Numbered from the stretch's first letter, positions 18,677 to 29,209 are shown. The stretch: DNA of 59,239 nt from Oceanospirillum multiglobuliferum (GCF_900167095.1 NZ_FUXG01000017.1:1-59239); one strand, 5' to 3'. Notes: generated by a model from the letters alone, not told the origin. Numbers and translations are program-made.

Positions 18677-19876
18677 ATGACCATTGCAGATCGTTGGTTA
18701 CTACCGGATGGTATGGAAGAAGTGCTGCCCCCTCAAGCACGACAGATCGAAGTATTACGGCGTGAGCTGTTAGATCTGTTTCATAGCTGGGGCTATGATT
18801 TGGTTTTTCCACCACCAGCAGAATATCTTGAGTCGTTGCTTACAGGCAGTGGTAATGACTTAGACCTGCAAACCTTCAAAGTGACAGACCGAAACTCCGG
18901 TCGATTGATGGGTATTGCGGCTGACATTACACCACAAGTAGCGCGTATGGATGCGCATTCGATGCAGCGTCAAGGTCCTGCACGCTTCTGTTACTGCGCT
19001 AACGTGTTACGTACCAAATCAGACACCATGCTGGGTTCTCGTAGCCCAATGCAAGTCGGTGCTGAATTATTTGGTCATGCTGGTGTTGAAAGCGATACGG
19101 AGATTTTAGGCTTAATGCTATCAGCGTTAGCCACAGCAGGTGCTGAGAAAATTCATTTAGATATTGGTCATGTAGGGATCTATAAAGCCTTATTGCAAGA
19201 GGCTGGTTTAGATGCAGATCAAGAGAAGCAATTATTCAATGCCATTCTGCACAAAGTTTATAGTGAAGTAGACCAAATAGCGGCACGATACATTGTTAGC
19301 GAACCTGTACGGAGTATGATCTCACGTCTTGTACGCTTAAGTGGTAGCTCAGAAATATTGGCTCAAGCGCAACTGGAGTTGGCTGATGCGCCAGCTTCAG
19401 TTAAAGAAGCTTTAGACAGTGTAGAGCAAACTGCAAAAATTATTCAGCACCAATATCCCAATGTTGAGATCAACTTTGATTTAGCTGAACTACGGGGTTA
19501 CAACTACCACACAGGCATGGTGTTTGCGGCTTATATTCCAGGTTATGCACATGCGATAGCCCAAGGGGGTCGCTATGATGAAACTGGAAAAGTATTTGGT
19601 CGTGCTAGACCTGCAACAGGCTTCAGTGCAGACTTAAAAATCTTAGCGAAGCTACTTCAAAAAACTGATCCAGTATCCGGTATATTTGTACCTGCGGGAT
19701 TTAGTACAGATGAAGAGCTGCTGTCTACGATCAGAGCATTACGCAGTGAAGGCACACGTGTTGTTGTTGGCCTACCCGAGCAGGATGTCGGCGCTCTAGA
19801 AATGGGGTGTGACAGTGAACTGGTCAGGAAAGAGGATGGCCAATGGGTTGTAGAGCCAAGTAACCGAATCTTTTAA
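18677..19876 (+). CDS. hisZ: ATP phosphoribosyltransferase regulatory subunit HisZ
   Basis: Histidyl-tRNA-synthetase-like protein without tRNA charging that activates the short-form HisG in the first step of histidine synthesis. The class II fold shows in FPPPAEYLESL (motif 1 area), RFCYCANVLR (motif 2 area) and LRGYNYHTGMVF with GGRYDE near the end. The 399 residues lack the anticodon-binding domain, as expected for HisZ. It implies a short HisG elsewhere. purA follows after 63 bp, the order known in Pseudomonas. Confidence 0.94.
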   Translation: MTIADRWLLPDGMEEVLPPQARQIEVLRRELLDLFHSWGYDLVFPPPAEYLESLLTGSGNDLDLQTFKVTDRNSGRLMGIAADITPQVARMDAHSMQRQGPARFCYCANVLRTKSDTMLGSRSPMQVGAELFGHAGVESDTEILGLMLSALATAGAEKIHLDIGHVGIYKALLQEAGLDADQEKQLFNAILHKVYSEVDQIAARYIVSEPVRSMISRLVRLSGSSEILAQAQLELADAPASVKEALDSVEQTAKIIQHQYPNVEINFDLAELRGYNYHTGMVFAAYIPGYAHAIAQGGRYDETGKVFGRARPATGFSADLKILAKLLQKTDPVSGIFVPAGFSTDEELLSTIRALRSEGTRVVVGLPEQDVGALEMGCDSELVRKEDGQWVVEPSNRIF

Positions 19877-19921
19877 AACCGCCTGCAAGGGCAACGCTGC
19901 GCTTTTGCAGCCTCAGTTTGA

Positions 19922-21235
<1,314 letters not shown>

Positions 21236-21254
21236 GTATTTTTCATGCTAGAGC

Positions 21255-21285
21255 CAAAAAGGTAGCCGAGTGCTACCTTTTTGCG
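21255..21285 (+). terminator. Terminator after purA
   Basis: Perfect 12-bp stem CAAAAAGGTAGC / GCTACCTTTTTG with a CGAGT loop; the 3' arm supplies the T run. Confidence 0.87.
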
Positions 21286-21426
21286 TTTAACAAAATACTG
21301 TTTCGAAGTGGTTACGGAATAATTACTCAAATTTTATGAGCTTGTAGCAATTTTGTCATTTTAGCTTGCTGTAATGTCTGCCAATGCGTCAGGGGGTCAA
21401 AGGCGCTATTTTCAGAGGTTATCGCA

Positions 21427-23202
21427 ATGGTTCAATCAACCGATCTGTTAAGTATCATTGAACAGCAGAAAATAAACACCTTTTTTCAGCCGATTGTAGG
21501 CGCTCATGGACAGTCGATTTATGCCTATGAAGCGCTAAGCCGAGGCCCTGCCGATAGTTTATATTGCAGTCCTGTTCACCTGTTTGAAGAGGCAAAACGC
21601 CAACAGCAGCTTTTTGCTTTAGAGGCAGTCTGTAGAGGTCGTGCTATCGAGAACTTCACCCGTCAGAAGCTAGAGGGCAAGCTATTTTTAAATGTTTCCC
21701 CTGAAACCTTACTACAGTCAGACCATCAGCGTGGGCTTACCTTAGAGTTGCTACAACATAATAACTTACGTCCAGAGCAAGTGGTGATAGAGATTACCGA
21801 ACACTCACCAACACATGATTATGCTTTGATGCGCCATGCCGTTGAGCATTATCAAGGTGAAGGCTTCTCTATTGCTATTGATGACTTGGGTGCAGGGTAT
21901 TCAAGTTTGCGTTTGTGGTCAGAGCTAAAGCCAGAGTATGTCAAAATTGACCGACATTTTGTTTCGGGTATTGAGAGCGATAAAGTAAAACGTGACTTTG
22001 TACGCTCCATTATGGAAATTGCCAAGGCAGTTAACAGCCAAGTGATAGCAGAGGGTATTGAAACGCGACAAGAGTTTGAAGTGTTGTCTGATATAGGTGT
22101 TGATTTTCTGCAAGGGTACTACTTTGCGCGTCCTCATCCTCAGCCAGTTCGAGAGCTCAGTAAGTCGACACAACTAGTATGGAAACAGATCAAGGAAAGT
22201 AAAGATATGTGTAAGGATGATGGACAAATTGGTCGCTTAAAGATTGAGATCCCACCTGTACAGCCCGACACTTTAGTTGACGAAGTAGTCGATATTTTCG
22301 ATAAAAATGAACACTGGTTTTCACTGCCTGTTGTGTCTGCAGGCATTCCTGTAGGAATGATCAAGCGTAGTAAGCTGTTACAAAAGCTGAGTAAAGCGTT
22401 TGGTCGTGACTTGTACAGTAAAAAGCCTGTGAGCCAAATTATGGATGTTGAGTTTATGGCTGTTGAGCATCATATCCGTATGGAGAAAGTGAGCCAACAA
22501 GTCACACAACGTAATCGTAGCCGCCTAGAAGAAGACTTTGTAATTGTTGAAAATGGTTATTACAGTGGTATAGGCCAAGTAATCGATTTGTTGAAAATGA
22601 TCACAGAGATGCAGCTGAAAAGCGCCCAAAACTCTAATCCTCTAACAGGATTGCCGGGTAATGTACTAATTCAAGAACACATTGATCACCTGATTGCTAG
22701 TAAGAGTGATTTTGTCACCTGTTATTTCGATTTGGATAATTTTAAGCCATACAATGATCAATATGGCTATGCGAAAGGGGATGAAATTCTGTTGGCGGTG
22801 TCTAAGCTCTTACAAACGCATTGTCGTAATAGCTTGGACTTCGTTGGTCACGTTGGCGGTGATGATTTCGTTGTGGTCTTTCAGAACCCAGATTGGCAAG
22901 CCCAAGTACAAAGTATGCTGAACGATTTCAGCCGTGCGCGGAAAGACTTTTATAACGACAGCCATATCAGTGATGGCGGCATTTGGGCCGAAGATCGCTT
23001 TGGTGAAAAGCGCTTCTTTGGCTTAATGAGCATTTCAGTTGCTGCGATTGATTCAGACTCTGCCAATTTCAGCTCTGCTAAAGAGCTTGCAAGTCGCTTA
23101 AGCCATATTAAACATGAAGCAAAGCATGCGAAAGGTAATAGCTTGGTTGCTCAGCTAGCGGGTTCTGTTGTGAACTTGTTTACAGAAGGTTGTGCTGCTT
23201 AG
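21427..23202 (+). CDS. EAL - CBS pair - GGDEF c-di-GMP protein
   Basis: Cytoplasmic 591-residue protein in the order EAL (about 8-240), a CBS-like pair (about 265-390), GGDEF (about 400-580), the reverse of the usual GGDEF-EAL order. The EAL set looks complete: Glu35 (EAL), Asn89, Glu122, Asp152-Asp153 (DDLGAG), Lys173 and Glu209, so a phosphodiesterase is likely. The GGDEF motif reads GGDDF (477-481) and the usual DPLTGLPNR reads NPLTGLPGN, so cyclase activity is doubtful. CBS pairs commonly bind adenine nucleotides, which could tie c-di-GMP to energy state (inference). Single gene after the purA terminator. Confidence 0.9.
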   Translation: MVQSTDLLSIIEQQKINTFFQPIVGAHGQSIYAYEALSRGPADSLYCSPVHLFEEAKRQQQLFALEAVCRGRAIENFTRQKLEGKLFLNVSPETLLQSDHQRGLTLELLQHNNLRPEQVVIEITEHSPTHDYALMRHAVEHYQGEGFSIAIDDLGAGYSSLRLWSELKPEYVKIDRHFVSGIESDKVKRDFVRSIMEIAKAVNSQVIAEGIETRQEFEVLSDIGVDFLQGYYFARPHPQPVRELSKSTQLVWKQIKESKDMCKDDGQIGRLKIEIPPVQPDTLVDEVVDIFDKNEHWFSLPVVSAGIPVGMIKRSKLLQKLSKAFGRDLYSKKPVSQIMDVEFMAVEHHIRMEKVSQQVTQRNRSRLEEDFVIVENGYYSGIGQVIDLLKMITEMQLKSAQNSNPLTGLPGNVLIQEHIDHLIASKSDFVTCYFDLDNFKPYNDQYGYAKGDEILLAVSKLLQTHCRNSLDFVGHVGGDDFVVVFQNPDWQAQVQSMLNDFSRARKDFYNDSHISDGGIWAEDRFGEKRFFGLMSISVAAIDSDSANFSSAKELASRLSHIKHEAKHAKGNSLVAQLAGSVVNLFTEGCAA

Positions 23203-23220
23203 TCGATTTGGTGATTGTAG

Positions 23221-23255
23221 TCTGTGTCACGGAACTGTCATTTAAGTGACACAGA
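23221..23255. repeat. Perfect 10-bp inverted repeat after the EAL-CBS-GGDEF gene
   Basis: TCTGTGTCAC and GTGACACAGA separated by 15 nt. It lies 18 bp after the upstream stop and about 100 bp before the DUF6482-like gene. There is no T run, so it is either a weak terminator, an mRNA-end hairpin or an operator. Confidence 0.5.
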
Positions 23256-23358
23256 TATGTCGCCTGAGAACGTTATAAAAGTAGGGGTGAAATCAATTAA
23301 ATAGATTGCTTACCATGAAGGGTAAGCGCCAAGTAAGAATTAAGATAGGATAACAAAA

Positions 23359-23649
23359 ATGAAAATGCATGATCTTGTAAGCCATTCCGATGGTTCACAT
23401 CAACCAGAAATTCATATCCAGTCTCATCATGAAGGTGTGTACTTTACAGTTCAAGTGATGATGGATGAACAGAAGCATCAGCTGCAAGGCCATAATGGTA
23501 AGCCTATTGTTTTTCGGGATGAAGAATCGGCCAGAAATTTATTGCAGCAAGCAGGTATACATCAAGTGCAATCCCGTCGTGTGAACTCATGTTTTAATAG
23601 CATAGTACATAAGACGTTTAACTCGAATTTCAGTACTCGTTTGGCTTAA
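23359..23649 (+). CDS. Small DUF6482-like protein
   Basis: A 96-residue cytoplasmic protein with a proper AGGA site 8 bp before ATG. The shape, with a short N-terminal helix, the strands GVYFTVQVMMDEQKHQLQ and then RDEESARNLLQQAGI, recalls the DUF6482 family of Pseudomonas and Marinobacter; this is from memory. Function is unknown. Many His residues lie in the first half (HDLVSHSDGSHQPEIHIQSH), which could bind metal, but no known metal motif is formed. Stands alone between the c-di-GMP gene and hemH. Confidence 0.65.
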   Translation: MKMHDLVSHSDGSHQPEIHIQSHHEGVYFTVQVMMDEQKHQLQGHNGKPIVFRDEESARNLLQQAGIHQVQSRRVNSCFNSIVHKTFNSNFSTRLA

Positions 23650-23766
23650 TTTGCCAGCTTTATCATTACGTCATATCAACAATTGCTGTGTTTGCTTTCT
23701 TATATTTTGATACAGGTTATCATTGTCGGCCTTAGACGGATGTAAAAAACGTAAAGGTCGATCAGA

Positions 23767-24801
23767 ATGTCGCAATCACAAGAGTTATCTTCTGCAAGCA
23801 GTCAAACTGTTGTAGATCACCTCGGTAAGCAGGGTGTGCTGCTAGTCAACTTGGGCACTCCCGATGCACCGACACCTGAAGCAGTTAAGCGCTATTTAGC
23901 TGAGTTTTTGCACGATCACCGAGTTGTTGATTTGACTCGCTGGCTTTGGTGTCCAATTCTACATGGTATCATTTTACAGACTCGTCCAAAGCGAGTTGCG
24001 AAGGCATATCAGAGTATTTGGACAGAGCAAGGCTCTCCTCTATTGGCAATTACACAACAACAAGCTCAGGCATTAGCTGCTCAACTGAATAGTTGTCTAG
24101 GAATAGACATACCTGTTGAAGTAGGTATGACCTATGGTAACCCTTCAATTGCAAGAGCTTTGGATGTTTTAATGGCAAAAGGGGTTGAGGAGGTCATTGT
24201 CCTACCACTGTATCCTCAATATTCTGCAACCACAACGGGGGCTGTTTTTGATCAGCTGGCACGTGCCGTTGCTAAAAGGGTTGAATTTCCTTCATTAACT
24301 TTCATCCGAGACTATTATCAGTCGCAATACTATATTGAGGCGCTTGCATGCTCAGTAGAGCAACATTGGCTGGAGAAAGGCCGTGGGGAGCGCTTGTTGA
24401 TCTCTTTTCATGGTATCCCTCAACGTTATGCTGATAACGGAGACCCTTATCCAGAGCATTGTAAGCAAACTGCGCAAGCTTTAGCGCAACGCTTAGGATT
24501 AAGAGAGTCTGAGTGGTTGTGCAGCTTTCAATCTCGTTTTGGTAAAGAGGAGTGGATTAAGCCTTATACCGATAAAGTGATTGAACAGTGGGGGCAAGAG
24601 ATCGCACAGTTGGATGTGATTTGTCCGGCTTTTGCTGCCGACTGCCTTGAAACTTTGGAGGAAATTCAGGTTGAAAATAAAGATTATTTTCTAGAGTCAG
24701 GTGGAAAGGTATTTAATTATATCCCTGCGTTGAACTGTCAGCCTGCACATATTGATATGATGGTAAAGCTGGTGATGGCAAAGCTTCACCAGCGCCCCTA
24801 G
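23767..24801 (+). CDS. hemH: Ferrochelatase
   Basis: Inserts ferrous iron into protoporphyrin IX, the last step of haem synthesis, at the inner-membrane surface. Family marks are LLVNLGTPDAP at the N-terminus, SFHGIPQRYADNGDPY with the catalytic His, and CPAFAADCLETLEEI with the conserved Glu. 344 residues. The first ~20 residues are a loose Ser/Gln-rich extension. Convergent with rsmE, with only 13 bp between the stops and no terminator visible. Confidence 0.96.
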   Translation: MSQSQELSSASSQTVVDHLGKQGVLLVNLGTPDAPTPEAVKRYLAEFLHDHRVVDLTRWLWCPILHGIILQTRPKRVAKAYQSIWTEQGSPLLAITQQQAQALAAQLNSCLGIDIPVEVGMTYGNPSIARALDVLMAKGVEEVIVLPLYPQYSATTTGAVFDQLARAVAKRVEFPSLTFIRDYYQSQYYIEALACSVEQHWLEKGRGERLLISFHGIPQRYADNGDPYPEHCKQTAQALAQRLGLRESEWLCSFQSRFGKEEWIKPYTDKVIEQWGQEIAQLDVICPAFAADCLETLEEIQVENKDYFLESGGKVFNYIPALNCQPAHIDMMVKLVMAKLHQRP

Positions 24802-24814
24802 AGATTTTAACTTG

Positions 24815-25522
24815 TTAGAAAATGCGTGCAAGTAAAGCGGTTACGGCTGTTTCGACACGCATAATGCGATCACCCATATGTACAGGCTTTAGTCCAGCAG
24901 CAGTTAATTGCTGAATCTCTGTAGGAATGAAGCCGCCCTCTGGACCAATGGCTAAGGTTGTTTGCTCTGTAACTGCTCTTGGACAGGCATCGGGAACACC
25001 AGGATGTGCAACTAAGCCAAGGCTATTTTGGCATAGATCAGGGAGGCGCTGTTCTACAAAAGCCTGAAAATTCTTTTCTAGAATTAGCTCTGGCATCAGC
25101 GTATCTTTTGCTTGTTCTAAGCCTAGTATCAAGTGCTCTTCTACTTTCTCTGGCTTTAATACGGGAGACATCCAGTAGCTTTTTTCAACTCGTTGGGTAT
25201 TCAGCAAAATAAGCTTTTTCACACCTAACGTGCTGATATGTTGCAGGGTTCTTCCTAGCATCCTTGGACGAGGAAGTGCCAAAATAAGTGTGAGGGGTAA
25301 AGGTGCGGGAGGTGCTTTATGAAAGGACACGCTCATAACAATGGCATGATCCTCAAGACTTAAAATAAGTCCTGTACCAACTTGCCCATTCAATAGTCCA
25401 ACGGTTAGCTGATCTCCAACTTGGGCACGGTGTACTTGCTGAATATGTTCAAAGCGACGGTCAGTTAACTGAACTTGGTCATCAGCGATAAAGTCGGTGT
25501 TAAAAAGTAAAACTAAGTTCAT
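24815..25522 (-). CDS. rsmE: 16S rRNA m3U1498 methyltransferase
   Basis: SPOUT-fold methyltransferase that modifies U1498 at the 30S decoding site. A PUA-like N-terminal part (about 1-70) is followed by the knotted C-terminal domain with AIGPEGGFIPTEIQ and MGDRIMRVETA, the SAM-binding knot. 235 residues, slightly short but complete. Transcribed leftwards and convergent with hemH. Confidence 0.94.
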   Translation of the reverse strand: MNLVLLFNTDFIADDQVQLTDRRFEHIQQVHRAQVGDQLTVGLLNGQVGTGLILSLEDHAIVMSVSFHKAPPAPLPLTLILALPRPRMLGRTLQHISTLGVKKLILLNTQRVEKSYWMSPVLKPEKVEEHLILGLEQAKDTLMPELILEKNFQAFVEQRLPDLCQNSLGLVAHPGVPDACPRAVTEQTTLAIGPEGGFIPTEIQQLTAAGLKPVHMGDRIMRVETAVTALLARIF

Positions 25523-25610
25523 ATGATTACCCTTGTGGTGTGCAGGGCATCATAGTTCGCAAATCAGTGAATGCAAGCAATGGCTGATACTTATGCTATG
25601 AAGCTTAATG

Positions 25611-25805
25611 CTAACCTATGTGACCTCGTTTCATGCGCTTTATTTTTTCGGCACTACGCATCATGGTCGTACGCCTACTTTCCATGCGTGCGACAATGGC
25701 TTGAAACTCGTCAAGCAACTGATCGTTACCGCTGTTAATTTTATTGTTTAGCTCAACCATTTTGTAAAAAATATCAAGTGCCATAACGCTGCTATCCGTA
25801 TCCAT
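25611..25805 (-). CDS. Small coiled protein of unknown function (paralogue 2)
   Basis: 64 residues, charged and helical, with no signal or membrane segment. The start may instead be ATG 25784 (MALDIFYK), as no good ribosome site stands before 25803. It aligns with the next small gene over DQLLDEFQAIVARMESRR against DQLLAELGNLLKQLENSR, so the two look like diverged duplicates. I do not recognise a family. Confidence 0.5.
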   Translation of the reverse strand: MDTDSSVMALDIFYKMVELNNKINSGNDQLLDEFQAIVARMESRRTTMMRSAEKIKRMKRGHIG

Positions 25806-25906
25806 GTATAAAGTAGTTTAAAAAATACAGGATAAGATGAGCTCTATATATGAGCTTTCTGAAGCATTTTTGTAGCCAAATGCTAATCATGTAACACAAT
25901 GTCTTT

Positions 25907-26110
25907 TTAGTAGTGGTGTTGAGATATAAATGTTGGATTAGAGCGTTTTTTAGAGGTGGCATTAAGGGCGCAATCCATCTTTCTGCGTACAGACAAACGG
26001 CTGTTCTCTAACTGTTTAAGTAGGTTGCCTAGTTCTGCTAAAAGCTGGTCGCCACGGATAAATTGATTTTTTGCACGGGTACGGTCATTGTTCTGATGCA
26101 CTTCAGCCAC
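25907..26110 (-). CDS. Small coiled protein of unknown function (paralogue 1)
   Basis: 67 residues from a GTG start with AAGGA 5 bp before it, which argues for real translation. Helical middle part (GDQLLAELGNLLKQLENSR) and a basic C-terminal half. Related to the small gene 100 bp downstream on the same strand, so the pair may be one transcript. Divergent from the large GGDEF-EAL gene. No known domain is seen. Confidence 0.55.
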   Translation of the reverse strand: MAEVHQNNDRTRAKNQFIRGDQLLAELGNLLKQLENSRLSVRRKMDCALNATSKKRSNPTFISQHHY

Positions 26111-26200
26111 CTCAATCCTTGTTGATGTCCATATTTATTGTCAATAGAGCCTAGTCAAAATAATCGTAAAGGCTAGTTTTTTTCTGAGCTAATGAAGATT

Positions 26201-26227
26201 AATGTCATTTTGCATGATAAATGTCAT
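26201..26227. promoter_or_regulatory. Direct repeat in a divergent intergenic region
   Basis: AATGTCAT occurs twice, at 26201-26208 and 26220-26227, 19 bp start to start (about two helical turns). It lies between the leftward small gene (start 26110) and the rightward GGDEF-EAL gene (start 26396), where a shared operator would be. The regulator is unknown. Confidence 0.3.
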
Positions 26228-26395
26228 CATTTTTCCATGCTAATACTGTAAGTGTGAGACTGCTTGCTGAGTGGAATGCAGTTTTTTGCTTCTATGTTTG
26301 ACCTGCCGCATAGCCTTGGCACTAGTAGATTTGTAATACTCTGTGGCTAAATGTGTTATTTCGTTGCGAAGTGCTGGTTTACAGGTGTGTGTTTG

Positions 26396-29074
26396 ATGTT
26401 CAAAGTTCTACAAATAGTGATGCAGCTAGTGCTGTTAAGTACATTTAGCTCGTTGTCTTTTGCGGATAACCTGCAAACTAATACACTGACAACCGATGAG
26501 GCTAAGTGGGTTTTACAGCAAGGTGGCACTTTGCGCTTAGGTGTTGCTTATGTACCGCCCCATACGATGGAAAAGGATGAGTCGGGTCGCTATCGTGGCG
26601 TAGCAATGGATTTTTTACACCTACTAGAGTCTAGAATTGGCATTCATTTCGAGCCAGTCTATTTCCCATCATATAGTGCGGTATTGCAGGCGGCGAAAAA
26701 TAAGCAAATTGATGTTGTATTTGCGGTTTCCTATACAGATGAGCGTGCAAATTACTTGTCTTTTACCCAGCCTTATACCTTTCTTGCAAATAAAATACTG
26801 GTGCAAAAAACATCACCTCGGTATGACAGCTTAGATCAATTGTCTGGGAAAAGTGTTGCGGTGATTCGCGGCACAGCGATGAATGCACACCTTAAAAATA
26901 ATTATCCTGATATTCAGCTTGTTGAACTAAAAAGCTCAAGAGATGTTGTCATTGCACTTGCGGCGGGTAATGTTGATGCTGGTATCTCAGTTGTTGCCAG
27001 TGCTTGGCCCCATATCAAGGCAGAGGGTATCAGCAATATAGAAGTGGTTGGCGATACTCACTTTCATTATGCAGTGAGCTTTGGTAGCCGGAAAGATTGG
27101 CCTATTTTGGCTACTGTGCTTGAGAAAGGGCTGCTACAGATTACGGAAGCGGAAAGGGATCAAATCCATCGACGTTGGCTTTATCCTGATCGAACAGATG
27201 GTGTAAGCCTAGATCTGGTGGTCAGATATGCCTCTATTACTGGGGGTATTATTGCATTATGTATGATGCTGTTTGGTATGTACTGGATTCGTCGTCTGCG
27301 TTTAGAGGTCAAACATCGCGAAAAGGTCGAACAAGCACTGCGTAACAGTGAGCAGAGGTTTGAGCTGGCTATTCGAGGAACCAACGATGGTATTTGGGAC
27401 TGGGATCTGTTGTCTGATGAGATTTATCTTGCACCTAGGGTTCAAGAAATACTGTCCTCTTATGCCATCAGTTCAGATGGGCTTGTGCATAAAGGTATTA
27501 ATCACTGGATAGACCGCATTAATGCTAGTGAGCAAGAAAAAGTACAGCAGGCCATTGATCAACATCTGGCCTTTAAACAACCTTTGGATATTGAGTATCG
27601 GTTAAAAAATGACCTAAATGAATGGATTTGGGTGCGTATGCGTGGTCAGGCCTTATGGAACGAGCGCAATGAACCTATTCGTTTTTGTGGTTCTATCATG
27701 GACATTACGCAGCGCAAACGAGCAGAAGATGAAGTGCTTAGGCTTGCTTACTTCGATAATTTAACCGGTATTGCTAACCGAGAACGCTTTAAAATTAGCC
27801 TACAAGGTGCAGTGAATAATCTGAATAGCGCATCGCAGTCATTCGCTTTATTTTTTATTGACTTAGATCGCTTCAAAACAATTAACGATACGCTTGGACA
27901 CCGTATTGGTGATCAGCTATTGCGCCATATTGCGCAAAAGCTACGCACTTTGTTACCACCCTCTAGTGTGTTGGGTCGCTTGGATGGTGATGAGTTTGCT
28001 GTTCTGTTGGAGCAGCCTTATGACCGCTCAGATTTGGCGGCACTGGCACAAGAAATATTAGATGCAATTGCTACTCCCTTGCGCATTGAGGGCAATGACA
28101 TTCACTCCTCTGCTAGTATAGGGATTAGTTGGAATACAGCACCTTCTTGTCAGGTGGATGAGGTGATGGAGCATGCTGATGTTGCTTTGTCTGAGGTGAA
28201 GAAAACACAGCGTGGGCGCTATTGCTTCCATACACAAGAGATGACAGAGCGTGTCGCAGAGGCGAATGCTCTGGCGCAAGATTTAGAACATGCGCAAGCG
28301 AATAACGAGCTATTTTTGGTATTTCAACCGCAAGTCAGTTTGTTAACAGAGCGAGTCATCGGTTGTGAAGCGTTGTTGCGCTGGCATCACCCTACAAGAG
28401 GTATGGTATCACCTGCACAGTTTATTCCCGTTGCAGAGGAGCGGGGTATTATTCATGAAATGGGTGACTGGGTTTTAGTGCAAGCTTGTAAACAAGCAAA
28501 ACGTTGGTTGGATGAGGGTGTGGCTTTTGGTCAGATTGGTGTAAATGTTTCGTCATTACAGCTGTTAGATACAGGGTTTGTTGAACGTGTTGCCCGTGTA
28601 TTAGAGGAAAGCGCTGTTCCTGCCTGTTATATAGAACTTGAAATTACCGAAACAGTACTGATGCAGGATATCTCTTTGGCAGAAGATGCCATGCGCGCTT
28701 TAAATCGTTTGGGCATCACCTTTTCAATTGATGACTTTGGTACGGGTTACTCGTCGTTACGTTATCTGCATCGGCTACCAATTGAGCGCTTGAAGTTGGC
28801 TCAAGAGTTTGTGCGAGATTTAAGCCCAGATGAAGAAGTGGCTGTGATTTCGGCGGCATTACAGCTGGGTCGTAACTTGAATATTCCGGTAATTGCTGAG
28901 GGTATTGAAACGCTGGATCAGTTTGCTCTACTACGTGGGCAGGGTTGTGATGAGGGGCAGGGGTATCTGTTTGCCAAACCGATGTTGCCCGCAGACTTCA
29001 AGCAATTTGTGCAGGTTAGTGAGCTTAAAGGTGTGATACCAGAAGCATCAGCTGCTCAGCTGATGGTCAGCTAA
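26396..29074 (+). CDS. Periplasmic-binding-domain sensor with PAS, GGDEF and EAL
   Basis: A membrane sensor of 892 residues. I start at ATG 26396, which opens a clean signal peptide (MFKVLQIVMQLVLLSTFSSLSFA); an in-frame ATG at 26351 would bury it. Then come an SBP_bac_3 (amino-acid-binding type) domain (about 30-265), a membrane helix (about 275-297), a PAS domain (about 320-440), GGDEF (about 450-610) and EAL (about 625-875). GGDEF is altered to DGDEF (530-534), first Gly lost. EAL (658-660), NVSSLQ, DDFGTGYSS and AEGIET remain; after the catalytic Lys the usual KID is KLA. Most likely a phosphodiesterase that answers a periplasmic ligand. Confidence 0.9.
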   Translation: MFKVLQIVMQLVLLSTFSSLSFADNLQTNTLTTDEAKWVLQQGGTLRLGVAYVPPHTMEKDESGRYRGVAMDFLHLLESRIGIHFEPVYFPSYSAVLQAAKNKQIDVVFAVSYTDERANYLSFTQPYTFLANKILVQKTSPRYDSLDQLSGKSVAVIRGTAMNAHLKNNYPDIQLVELKSSRDVVIALAAGNVDAGISVVASAWPHIKAEGISNIEVVGDTHFHYAVSFGSRKDWPILATVLEKGLLQITEAERDQIHRRWLYPDRTDGVSLDLVVRYASITGGIIALCMMLFGMYWIRRLRLEVKHREKVEQALRNSEQRFELAIRGTNDGIWDWDLLSDEIYLAPRVQEILSSYAISSDGLVHKGINHWIDRINASEQEKVQQAIDQHLAFKQPLDIEYRLKNDLNEWIWVRMRGQALWNERNEPIRFCGSIMDITQRKRAEDEVLRLAYFDNLTGIANRERFKISLQGAVNNLNSASQSFALFFIDLDRFKTINDTLGHRIGDQLLRHIAQKLRTLLPPSSVLGRLDGDEFAVLLEQPYDRSDLAALAQEILDAIATPLRIEGNDIHSSASIGISWNTAPSCQVDEVMEHADVALSEVKKTQRGRYCFHTQEMTERVAEANALAQDLEHAQANNELFLVFQPQVSLLTERVIGCEALLRWHHPTRGMVSPAQFIPVAEERGIIHEMGDWVLVQACKQAKRWLDEGVAFGQIGVNVSSLQLLDTGFVERVARVLEESAVPACYIELEITETVLMQDISLAEDAMRALNRLGITFSIDDFGTGYSSLRYLHRLPIERLKLAQEFVRDLSPDEEVAVISAALQLGRNLNIPVIAEGIETLDQFALLRGQGCDEGQGYLFAKPMLPADFKQFVQVSELKGVIPEASAAQLMVS

Positions 29075-29085
29075 ACTGACATCAA

Positions 29086-29123
29086 CTCAAGCTCTTTCAT
29101 TGAGGCTATGTAAAGAGCTTGAG
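29086..29123. repeat. 12-bp inverted repeat after the sensor gene
   Basis: CTCAAGCTCTTT and AAAGAGCTTGAG with a 14-nt loop, 12 bp after the stop. There is no T run on either side. With the following repeat it fills the gap between the convergent stops of the sensor gene and the aminotransferase. Confidence 0.55.
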
Positions 29124-29149
29124 CTCGACACTTAAAAGCGTTTCATGCC

Positions 29150-29168
29150 TTCCGGCCATTGGCCGGAA
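29150..29168. repeat. GC-rich perfect hairpin
   Basis: TTCCGGCC-ATT-GGCCGGAA, an 8-bp perfect stem in the same convergent gap. Lacking a T run it is not a classic terminator; it may stop or stabilise the 3' ends of both converging mRNAs. Confidence 0.5.
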
Positions 29169-29209
29169 AATATCGCAGTACTTTTGTTCAGGTATTTAAA
29201 TGTTTTAGG

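Noticed and set aside
29150-29168. Terminator for the convergent genes
   Set aside because: A perfect stem, but no T run follows on either strand; kept only as an inverted repeat.
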